Part shown: piece by piece, positions 1 through 6,342 of the stretch
Layout: each line of letters opens with the position of its first letter
How positions within the stretch are numbered: position 1 is the first letter of the stretch
Assembly: GCA_024654025.1 (NCBI GenBank)
Contig: JANLIR010000009.1
Location: 1-48,181, forward strand
DNA: 48,181 bases
Direction: 5' to 3'
Source: Candidatus Wolfebacteria bacterium
GTDB taxonomy: Bacteria; Patescibacteriota; Minisyncoccia; UBA6257; UBA9933
The notes under the pieces: generated by a model
Told to the model about the DNA's origin: nothing
The model's database searches: none
Seen by the model: the letters and a program-made list of their open reading frames with translations, nothing else
Position numbers and translations under genes: made by a program

Positions 1-40
1 AAAAAACGCGGAGCGTTCGGAATTGCCCAAAACCATTGGC

Positions 41-64
41 TTTCTTTGGCGAACGCCAAAGAAA
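41..64. repeat. Perfect short inverted repeat
   Basis: TTTCTTTGGC and GCCAAAGAAA face each other around a 4-nt loop (GAAC). It lies downstream of the minus-strand tRNA-Leu. There is no T-run on the correct side for a normal terminator of that transcript, so its role is unclear. Nothing else is visible in positions 1-94. Confidence 0.5.
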
Positions 65-94
65 AAATTTCTAAAAATGACCTTACTTTAATTC

Positions 95-180
95 TGGTGC
101 CCGGGGCCGGAGTCGAACCGGCACGCCTTTTGGGCGGCAGATCTTAAGTCTGCTGCGTCTGCCAATTCCGCCACCCGGGC
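95..180 (-). tRNA. tRNA-Leu(UAA)
   Basis: On the minus strand the acceptor arms GCCCGGG (174-180) and CCCGGGC pair fully. The anticodon loop is CTTAAGA, giving anticodon UAA. A long class II variable arm is present and the CCA end (95-97) is encoded. Length and variable arm fit leucine. Confidence 0.95.
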
Positions 181-209
181 ATAAATTTAGAATTAATAAT
201 CATAATCGG

Positions 210-282
210 AGGCCATGGTGGGACTTGCACCCACGCGTAGCGGTTTTGCAGACCGCTGTGTTAGCTACTTCACCACATGGCC
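210..282 (-). tRNA. tRNA-Cys(GCA)
   Basis: Minus-strand cloverleaf with acceptor GGCCATG/CATGGCC, anticodon loop CTGCAAA (anticodon GCA) and discriminator U73, the base expected for cysteine. CCA is not encoded. It lies 27 nt from tRNA-Leu on the same strand, so the two are probably co-transcribed. Confidence 0.95.
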
Positions 283-316
283 AATAATAAATTATAAATT
301 TTGCCGGGCTGTTTTA

Positions 317-363
317 CCACTTGCCTGCCCGCCAAAGCCTTGTGCGCAGGCGGGGCTACGTGG
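317..363. repeat. Hairpin between tRNA-Cys and rbfA
   Basis: CCAC..GTGG and CCCGCC..GGCGGG nest to form a GC-rich stem-loop with a loop beginning CAAAGCCTTG. The loop resembles that of the hairpins inserted in the tRNA-Ser and tRNA-Arg loci at 27346 and 28248. It sits just after the rbfA stop codon and may end that transcript, but there is no clear T-run. Confidence 0.5.
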
Positions 364-366
364 CCG

Positions 367-705
367 CTATTTAATAATTTTATCGTCTATTAAAATTTTT
401 TCAATTCGAGCCGCGTTTTCCGGTCCGCGGTCCATTTCAAAATTTAATTTTGGAGCGCTTTTATTTCTTAATTTTTTAGAGAGCTCGTATCTCAACATTC
501 CTTGGCTTTCAATAAGTTTTTTAAAAGTCTCTTTGGATTTAGAAGAGGGTAAAACGCTTACTCCGAGTGTCGCAACAGAGTAGTCGTCTGAAACGGCGAC
601 TTCGGTGATTGTTAAAAGAGTCTCGGAGAATTCTAATTCTCTTGCGATTATTTTACCGAGCTCTTCTTGTATTAAGCTACTTAGTTTCTGTTGGCGGTAT
701 CTCAT
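367..705 (-). CDS. rbfA: Ribosome-binding factor A
   Basis: A 112-residue protein of the RbfA family, a cold-shock-linked factor that binds the immature 30S subunit and helps mature the 5' end of 16S rRNA. Seen directly: the N-terminal basic helix ([20 protein letters not shown]), the acidic strand region around ITEVAVSDDYSVATLGVSV, and a C-terminal helix ending in the family pattern RIEKIL. The length is normal for the family. It overlaps the 3' end of infB by 29 nt on the same strand, so translation is probably coupled; infB-rbfA is a widespread bacterial gene pair. No residue appears to be missing. Identity rests on the pattern and the neighbour. Confidence 0.93.
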   Translation of the reverse strand: MRYRQQKLSSLIQEELGKIIARELEFSETLLTITEVAVSDDYSVATLGVSVLPSSKSKETFKKLIESQGMLRYELSKKLRNKSAPKLNFEMDRGPENAARIEKILIDDKIIK

Positions 706-2215
706 TTCTTAAAACATCTCCTTTTTGCGTTAAAATATCAGAGTCCAGCATGATGCCGCATTCTTCGTTTGTTTTCACCTCTGAAACGTCCTGCCTTGCT
801 TTTTGAAGATTGGTTATTTTTCCGGTTCCTATTAAAACGTCGCCTCTTAATATTTTAACTTGAACTCGGTTTTTAATGCTGCCGTTTAAGACTTTTCCTC
901 CGATAACTTGTTCTTCTTTTTTCTGTCCGTTAAAAACCGCCAATATTTCCAATTCTCCGATAACTGTAGAGGTATAAAATTTTTCTATTCTGTCGGTTAT
1001 TGCTTTTATCAATTCGTAAATTATTTCAGACGAAATAATTTTAACGTTGTTTAGCGAAGCCATATTTTCAACCGATTTAGAAATATTTGTTTTAAAGCTG
1101 ACCACGATAGAATTTGTGGAAACGGCAAGTTTTATGTCGTTATCGTTTATGTCTCCGATTTTTTCATCAACTACGTTAATGGCTAAATTTTCCTGGGGCA
1201 AATTTTTAATGATTTGGGAAAGGGCTTCCAATGATCCGAAAACATCGGCTTTGATAATAATGTTCAGTGATTTTTTGTCGGAGGCCGGTATCAGCAAACA
1301 ATTTTTTTTACAATCTACCTTTTGGTCAGATCTAATTTTTTCGATATCAAGCAGGCCGGCTTTAAAGATTTCTCCCACAATCGGCAAATCGTCAAAACCC
1401 AAAATCAAAACCGGACTGGAAGGTAAAGCCTCTTGAATTTTTTCTCCTTTAAAATTTTCCAGGAGCTTTATTTTCCCGCGCATTGTTTTGGTGGCTATAT
1501 AATCTCCGGCTTTCAAAACGCCGTTTTTAACAATAGCGCTTGCGGTCACTCCTCGTTGGTTGTCTCTTTTTGCTTCTAAAATTATACCCTCGGCGAATTC
1601 GGAAGCGGGGGAGTAAGTTAAATTTTCAACTTCCGCCGCCAGTAAAACCAAATCCAAAAGCTCGTCTATTCCTTGGCCGAATTTCGCTGAAATATTTTGC
1701 CAGCTGATATTTCCGCCGCGGCCTTCCAAATAAACTCCATTTTGCATCAAATCGTTTATTGTTTTTTCAATATCGGCGTTTGGTTTGTCTATTTTATTTA
1801 TCGCGACCACAAATGGGGTTTTTGTTTCTTCGAGAGTTTGTATGGATTCTTTTGTTTGCGGTTTTACTCCGTCGTCGGCCGCCACGATTAAAATCGCTAA
1901 ATCAGCGACAGTAGCGCCGCGGCTTCGCATATTTGAAAATGCTTCATGCCCAGGAGTGTCTATAAAAGTGATTTTGCGTGTTTTAGTCGCAAAATCATCC
2001 TGAACTTTGTGAAGGATCTCGTAAGCGCCGGTTGATTGGGTGATTCCGCCCGCTTCCCGAGCCGCCACATTGGTTTTGCGGATTGTATCTAAAAGGGTGG
2101 TTTTGCCGTGGTCGACATGGCCCATTATTACAACCACCGGCGATCTGGGGATTAGCCCGGATAGTTCAGTGTTTTGCGTCACTATTTCGTTTTTTGAAGC
2201 TTGTTGCTGCAACAT
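677..2215 (-). CDS. infB: Translation initiation factor IF-2 (short form)
   Basis: This GTPase brings initiator fMet-tRNA to the ribosomal P site. Visible GTPase motifs are G1 GHVDHGKT (residues 32-39), G3 DTPGH (86-90), G4 NKID (140-143) and G5 SAK (176-178). Domain II and the C-terminal fMet-tRNA-binding domains follow. At 512 residues it is far shorter than the roughly 890 of E. coli IF-2. Almost all of the N-terminal ribosome-anchoring extension is missing: only about 30 residues precede the P-loop. Such short IF-2 proteins are common in reduced genomes. It lies between an NlpC/P60 gene and rbfA, all on the minus strand, and its start ATG follows a hairpin at 2226-2257. The start is the first ATG in the frame. 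Confidence 0.95.
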   Translation of the reverse strand: MLQQQASKNEIVTQNTELSGLIPRSPVVVIMGHVDHGKTTLLDTIRKTNVAAREAGGITQSTGAYEILHKVQDDFATKTRKITFIDTPGHEAFSNMRSRGATVADLAILIVAADDGVKPQTKESIQTLEETKTPFVVAINKIDKPNADIEKTINDLMQNGVYLEGRGGNISWQNISAKFGQGIDELLDLVLLAAEVENLTYSPASEFAEGIILEAKRDNQRGVTASAIVKNGVLKAGDYIATKTMRGKIKLLENFKGEKIQEALPSSPVLILGFDDLPIVGEIFKAGLLDIEKIRSDQKVDCKKNCLLIPASDKKSLNIIIKADVFGSLEALSQIIKNLPQENLAINVVDEKIGDINDNDIKLAVSTNSIVVSFKTNISKSVENMASLNNVKIISSEIIYELIKAITDRIEKFYTSTVIGELEILAVFNGQKKEEQVIGGKVLNGSIKNRVQVKILRGDVLIGTGKITNLQKARQDVSEVKTNEECGIMLDSDILTQKGDVLRNEIPPTETK

Positions 2216-2225
2216 AAAAATTAAA

Positions 2226-2257
2226 ACCCGCGGTATTTAACGGGTTTTTGCAGAATA
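2226..2257 (-). terminator. Hairpin between the NlpC/P60 gene and infB
   Basis: AAACCCG and CGGGTTT form a stem around a 10-nt loop, with T-rich sequence on both sides. On the minus strand it lies after the peptidase stop codon and just before the infB start, so it could end the first transcript or attenuate infB. Confidence 0.45.
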
Positions 2258-2286
2258 CCAGAAAAAGGCTTATAAAGCAAGATTTT

Positions 2287-2802
2287 TCAGATAAATCTTT
2301 TGATCATTACTATGTCGTAAGCGGGTTTTGGTAAAATATTCATCTCGTGTTCTACTACGCCTTGAAGAATCGGGTTTAAAACCGCATTGTCGGCGGCGTG
2401 GATTATATTTCCATTTCCTACATAAATGACGTTGTGGCCGATATAAACTTTTTTTCCTGGCGGGAAAATCGCATGCCAATAATGGCCTTTTGTACTTTCA
2501 AAAAATAGGACATCGCCCGGCTCAATTTTGTCCGGAGAAACTTCTATGCCAAGAAGGGAAGCTGCTTGCTCTATTGAGGAACGCGGCATGTCAACTCCAA
2601 CTTGTTTAAAAATATACTGGACAAACGACGAACAATCAAAACCAGCCGGTTTTTCGCCGTTATTTTCTTTGAGATACGCTCCGTATTTGTACGGCATGCC
2701 TAGACAGTTTCTGGCAACCTCTATTAATTTTTCAACCCTTCGGTCTCTCTCGGGGTTGACTCTGAGTTTGTCGAATGAGTTATTTTTTTCTTCGCGGGAC
2801 AT
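2287..2802 (-). CDS. NlpC/P60-family cysteine peptidase
   Basis: A 171-residue protein matching the NlpC/P60 fold, enzymes that usually cut peptide bonds in peptidoglycan stem peptides. Catalytic residues are recognisable: Cys57 in GFDCSSFVQ, His123 in GHNVIYVGN and a third polar residue, His135, in IIHA. There is no signal peptide or membrane segment, so export or an intracellular role is unresolved. Residues about 9-22 (SFDKLRVNPERDRR) are encoded by a palindromic repeat (2736-2775) of the family also found in leuS, recG and ppsA, so the N-terminus has been lengthened by repeat insertion or begins inside one. A good promoter lies upstream (TTGACG, 17-nt spacer, TATTTT). Confidence 0.85.
   Translation of the reverse strand: MSREEKNNSFDKLRVNPERDRRVEKLIEVARNCLGMPYKYGAYLKENNGEKPAGFDCSSFVQYIFKQVGVDMPRSSIEQAASLLGIEVSPDKIEPGDVLFFESTKGHYWHAIFPPGKKVYIGHNVIYVGNGNIIHAADNAVLNPILQGVVEHEMNILPKPAYDIVMIKRFI
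2736..2775. repeat. REP-like palindrome inside the NlpC/P60 gene
   Basis: On the minus strand TTCGACAAACTCAGAGT is followed, after a short loop, by a degenerate complement ending CCGAAGGG. It matches the CCCTTCGAC..GCTCAGGG family seen elsewhere in this window and is read in frame as FDKLRVNPERDRR. Confidence 0.75.
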
Positions 2803-2808
2803 TTAAAT

Positions 2809-2837
2809 AAAATAGTCGGTATGAAAAATTTCGTCAA
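2809..2837 (-). promoter_or_regulatory. Promoter of the NlpC/P60 gene
   Basis: Minus strand: -35 TTGACG (2832-2837), 17-nt spacer, -10 TATTTT (2809-2814), a few bases before the start codon at 2802. No Shine-Dalgarno sequence is seen, so the mRNA may be nearly leaderless. Confidence 0.55.
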
Positions 2838-2900
2838 TAGCGATCAAGTTTTAGTGAAGACGAAAGATTGATTTTTATCAAATTATAAATATAATAAGGA

Positions 2901-2972
2901 CGCGGGGAAGTGTAACGGTTGCACGTGAGGCTCATAACCTTGAGGCAGTGGGTTCAATTCCCACCCCCGCAA
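2901..2972 (+). tRNA. Initiator tRNA-fMet(CAU)
   Basis: Acceptor CGCGGGG/CCCCGCA leaves a C1:A72 mismatch, the hallmark of bacterial initiator tRNA. The anticodon loop is CTCATAA. Departure from the rule: the anticodon stem is TGAGG/CCTTG, without the three consecutive G:C pairs normally found in initiators. CCA is not encoded (the 3' end reads AACA). Confidence 0.85.
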
Positions 2973-3125
2973 CATTAAATAAATTAAGCACCTTAAATTA
3001 GTGCTTAATTTTATTTGATTACTAAAGATATTATGGAGTACTTGCGTTTCGGGTAAGAAATAGTGCAAAATTAGGCTATTATATTTTAGGGCTTATTGAT
3101 GCTTTGAAAGCCCAATAAATTAAAT

Positions 3126-3200
3126 GCCGGTGTAGCTCAATGGTGGAGCGGAGCCCTCATAAAGCTCAGGTTAGAGGTTCGATTCCTCTCACCGGCACCA
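3126..3200 (+). tRNA. tRNA with CAU anticodon (elongator Met or Ile2)
   Basis: Acceptor GCCGGTG/CACCGGC pairs fully, T-loop TTCGATT is normal, and CCA is encoded (3198-3200). The loop CTCATAA gives CAU, which is elongator Met, or Ile if the first anticodon base is modified to lysidine. The sequence does not separate these. The anticodon stem has a C31:A39 mismatch. Confidence 0.85.
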
Positions 3201-3202
3201 AT

Positions 3203-3235
3203 AATTAAAAACCCCAACTCTGGGTTTTTTAATTG
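3203..3235. terminator. Bidirectional terminator after the CAU tRNA
   Basis: AATTAAAAACCC and GGGTTTTTTAATT form a stem around CAACTCT. There is a T-run on the plus strand and another on the minus strand. Confidence 0.7.
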
Positions 3236-3261
3236 AAAAAATCCGATTCTTAAGGTAGTAT
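3233..3261 (+). promoter_or_regulatory. Promoter of the proS-mreB-mreC-leuS operon
   Basis: -35 TTGAAA (3233-3238), 17-nt spacer, -10 TAGTAT (3256-3261), about 40 nt before proS. Confidence 0.55.
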
Positions 3262-3300
3262 GAGTTTAATAAAAACAACAAACTACGCACTACTAATATC

Positions 3301-4545
3301 ATGCGCCAATCAGAACTTTTTACTAAAACTCGAAAAGAAATTCCTAAAGACGAAGATTCAATAAACGCCCAGCTTTTAATCCGAGCCGGATTTGTTGATA
3401 AAGTAATGGCCGGAGTTTACACTTTTTTGCCGTTAGGGCTTCGCGTTTTTAAAAAAATTGAAAACATTATCCGCGAAGAAATGATTGCTATCGGCGGTCA
3501 GGAAATTTTGATGCCCTCTCTTCAGCCGAAAGAAAATTGGGAAAAAACAGGAAGATGGGAAGGGTTGGATAATTTATTCAGGTTCACGAGCCATTATTCA
3601 AAAATTGATTACGCGCTTGGCGCGACTCATGAGGAAATAGTTGTGCCGCTCACAAAAAAATTTGTTTTTTCGTATAAAGATCTGCCCATCTATGTTTTTC
3701 AGATTCAGAACAAATTTAGAGATGAAAAGCGCGTGAAATCAGGGCTTTTAAGGGGTCGCGAGTTCTTTATGAAAGATTTTTACTCTTTTCATAAAGACGA
3801 AGAAGATCTCGACCAGTTTTATTTTAAAAAAGGCAAAAAAGCGTATGAAAACGTGTTTAAAAGAACGGGAATTGGCAATTCAACTTATTTTACTTTCGCT
3901 TCCGGAGGCACATTTTCAAAGTATTCCCATGAATTCCAAACAATATCTTCTGCGGGCGAGGATACGATATTTTTGTGTGAGAAATGCAAAATTGCGGTTA
4001 ATAAGGAAATAATTCTTGAGCAAAGCTCCTGTCCTAGTTGCGGCAATAAAAATTTAAAAGAAGAAAAAGCGGTTGAGGTTGGAAATATTTTTCAGCTCAA
4101 AACAAAATATTCTATTCCGTTTGATTTAAAATATCGCGATCAAAACGGCGCAGAAAAAGACGTTATTATGGGCTGTTATGGCATAGGTCTTAATCGGTTA
4201 ATGGGAGCTATCGTGGAAATCCATCACGATAAAAACGGAATAATTTGGCCCCAAGCAGTGGCTCCTTTTAAAGCTCATCTTTTGAATTTGTCGAAAGATA
4301 AAAAAAATAAGGATTTTGCGGAAAAAATTTATAAGGATTTGCAAATTTCAGAAGTTGAAGTATTGTTTGATGACAGAGTTGACGTAACTCCGGGTGAAAA
4401 ATTTGCCGAGGCCGATTTAATGGGAATTCCGTACCGGCTAGTTATAAGCGATAAGACAGGAAGCAAAATAGAAATTAAAAGGCGAGATGGTAAAATAACA
4501 TCGCTTGTATCGAAAAAAGACTTAATAACTAAATTATCAAAATAG
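3301..4545 (+). CDS. proS: Prolyl-tRNA synthetase without inserted editing domain
   Basis: A class II aminoacyl-tRNA synthetase that charges tRNA-Pro. Motif 2 is seen near residue 139 (FRDEKRVKSGLLRGREFFMKD), motif 3 as GCYGIGLNRLMG, and an anticodon-binding domain at the C-terminus. At 414 residues it is much shorter than the 570 or so of typical bacterial ProRS: the INS deacylase domain that removes mischarged Ala lies between motifs 2 and 3 in those enzymes and is absent here. Instead there is a short segment with two cysteine pairs (C226, C229, C244, C247) that looks like a zinc ribbon. It leads an operon with mreB and mreC; the next ATG begins 3 nt after its stop codon. Confidence 0.93.
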   Translation: MRQSELFTKTRKEIPKDEDSINAQLLIRAGFVDKVMAGVYTFLPLGLRVFKKIENIIREEMIAIGGQEILMPSLQPKENWEKTGRWEGLDNLFRFTSHYSKIDYALGATHEEIVVPLTKKFVFSYKDLPIYVFQIQNKFRDEKRVKSGLLRGREFFMKDFYSFHKDEEDLDQFYFKKGKKAYENVFKRTGIGNSTYFTFASGGTFSKYSHEFQTISSAGEDTIFLCEKCKIAVNKEIILEQSSCPSCGNKNLKEEKAVEVGNIFQLKTKYSIPFDLKYRDQNGAEKDVIMGCYGIGLNRLMGAIVEIHHDKNGIIWPQAVAPFKAHLLNLSKDKKNKDFAEKIYKDLQISEVEVLFDDRVDVTPGEKFAEADLMGIPYRLVISDKTGSKIEIKRRDGKITSLVSKKDLITKLSK

Positions 4546-4548
4546 CCC

Positions 4549-5604
4549 ATGTTTCTAATCAAGGAGATTTCAAACTATTTCGTAAAAGATGTTGGGATTG
4601 ATTTAGGCACTGCGAATTCTTTGGTCTATGTTAAGGGTAAGGGGATTGTTATAAACGATCCGTCTATCACGGCGATTAATAATAAAACCGGCCAAGTTGT
4701 GGCAATAGGCGAGGATGCCAGAAAAATGCTCGGCCGCACTCCCAGCCATATCAGCATTATAAAACCGCTTGTTAACGGCGTGATTTCCGATTTTGAAATG
4801 ACTCAAGAAATGCTCCGCCATTTTTTTAAGCGGATAAACGGTGAACGGGCATTTAATTATTTCAGGGCTGTTATCGGTATTCCCCCCAATTTAACGGAAG
4901 TTGAGAGAAAATCCGTGGAAGACGCTGTTATTAGCGCGGGAGCAGCCAAGGCTTATCTTATCGAAGAACCGGTTGCAGCGGCCATGGGAGCCCGGCTTCC
5001 TATAAAAGAAGCGGTGGCCACAATGATTGTGGATATAGGCGGCGGGACCATAGACATCGCGGTTATATCAATGGGAGGAACGGTTATCAGTAAAAGCTTG
5101 AAAACCGCCGGTGACAAGTTTAACGACGATATTGTTAAATTTATAAGAGACGAATTCAAACTAATTATTGGCGAGCCAACGGCGGAGGAGCTTAAAAAAA
5201 CAATCGGCTCGGCCATTCCTTTAAATGAACGTTTGGAAATGCCTATTCGCGGCAGGGGAGTTTCAAGCGGCCTTCCGGTTGAGGTTATTGTTAAAAACAA
5301 TCAAATACGAGCCGCTTTAAACAGATCGCTTCACATTATCGTGGATAATATTAAAGAAGTCATAGAACAAACGCCCCCGGAACTCGTTGGAGATATTTTG
5401 AAAAGAGGAATTTATATTTGCGGCGGAGGAAGTTTGTTAAAAGGTATGGACCAATTAATAGCAAAAGAGGTGGCGGTGCCGGTTACTGTTGTTGATGATC
5501 CGCTCACCGCCGTTGTTAGAGGCACGGGAGTGGCGGCGGAAAATTTAGACGAATACGATCATATTTTTGTGACTGCGCTGAAGCCCCTTGATATAAATAC
5601 ATAA
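4549..5604 (+). CDS. mreB: Rod shape-determining actin homologue MreB
   Basis: MreB polymerises on the inner face of the membrane and guides the cell-wall elongation machinery. At 351 residues it has the normal length. The first phosphate-binding motif reads DLGTANS (18-24), the second is DIGGGTIDIAV (about 162-172), and a final GGGSLLKG loop is present. The start ATG is 3 nt after the proS stop codon, implying coupled translation. mreC follows 22 nt later, so the operon joins shape control to tRNA charging. MreD and RodA are not in this window. Confidence 0.96.
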   Translation: MFLIKEISNYFVKDVGIDLGTANSLVYVKGKGIVINDPSITAINNKTGQVVAIGEDARKMLGRTPSHISIIKPLVNGVISDFEMTQEMLRHFFKRINGERAFNYFRAVIGIPPNLTEVERKSVEDAVISAGAAKAYLIEEPVAAAMGARLPIKEAVATMIVDIGGGTIDIAVISMGGTVISKSLKTAGDKFNDDIVKFIRDEFKLIIGEPTAEELKKTIGSAIPLNERLEMPIRGRGVSSGLPVEVIVKNNQIRAALNRSLHIIVDNIKEVIEQTPPELVGDILKRGIYICGGGSLLKGMDQLIAKEVAVPVTVVDDPLTAVVRGTGVAAENLDEYDHIFVTALKPLDINT

Positions 5605-5626
5605 GTTCATAAGTTATTGCGGTTTT

Positions 5627-6334
5627 ATGAAAAAAGCGATTTTTGCCTTTTTAATTGTTTTTTTGGCGGTTTTGGTATTTGCAAGCGGATTTTTTATTGA
5701 AAAAAAATTTATCCCAGGAAAATTTACAGGGAGATTTAATTTTTTAGCATCGCTGGGCGGGAGTAATTTTGAAGAAATACAGTCTTTAAAAAATGAAAAC
5801 GAAATTTTAAGAGCGCAAATTCAAAAATCCCAAATTTTTTGCTCCGAAAATAATAGCCCTTCCGTTTCCGTTGCAGTTCCAAAAATTTTATCCTCAAGGA
5901 TATTCTCCAACTATCCTTTTAATATAAAAAATGTTTTAACCATAAACGCAGGCTCTCGTGAAGGCGTCAAAAATTCTATGACCGCTGCCCAAGGTCAAGA
6001 TATCTTTTTGGGCCAAGTCACCGAAGTTTTTGAAAATTATTCGACAGTGCGGACGATTTTCGACCCCGATTGGCAATTGGCGGTTAAAATCGGAAACGAT
6101 AAAATAAATGGACTATTCAAAGGCGGAAACGAGCCTAAAATAACATTAATAGAAAAGCCAGTTAAAGTCGGCGATCCTGTTTTCACTTCCGGACCGGGCG
6201 TACCGCTTGATTTGAAAATAGGAGAAATCGGAGAAATTCGAGAAGGCACCGGCGGGGTTTTTAAAGAAGCAATTATTAAAGTTCCGTATAATATAAACCA
6301 GTTAGAAACTGTTAATTTGTTAATTAGTTATTAG
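5627..6334 (+). CDS. mreC: Rod shape-determining protein MreC
   Basis: A 235-residue bitopic envelope protein that links MreB to the elongasome. There is a hydrophobic N-terminal segment (about 5-25), a short coiled-coil stretch (about 45-65), and then the paired beta-barrel domains of the MreC family. Family signatures are visible in INAGSREGVKNSMTA, FDPDWQLAVKIGN and GDPVFTSGPGVPLDLKIGEI. The protein is shorter than E. coli MreC but similar to other compact versions. It lies directly between mreB and leuS on the same strand. Confidence 0.9.
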   Translation: MKKAIFAFLIVFLAVLVFASGFFIEKKFIPGKFTGRFNFLASLGGSNFEEIQSLKNENEILRAQIQKSQIFCSENNSPSVSVAVPKILSSRIFSNYPFNIKNVLTINAGSREGVKNSMTAAQGQDIFLGQVTEVFENYSTVRTIFDPDWQLAVKIGNDKINGLFKGGNEPKITLIEKPVKVGDPVFTSGPGVPLDLKIGEIGEIREGTGGVFKEAIIKVPYNINQLETVNLLISY

Positions 6335-6342
6335 TTAATTTA

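Noticed and set aside
215-583. A plus-strand frame over tRNA-Cys and rbfA.
   Set aside because: It covers a tRNA and an established gene on the other strand.
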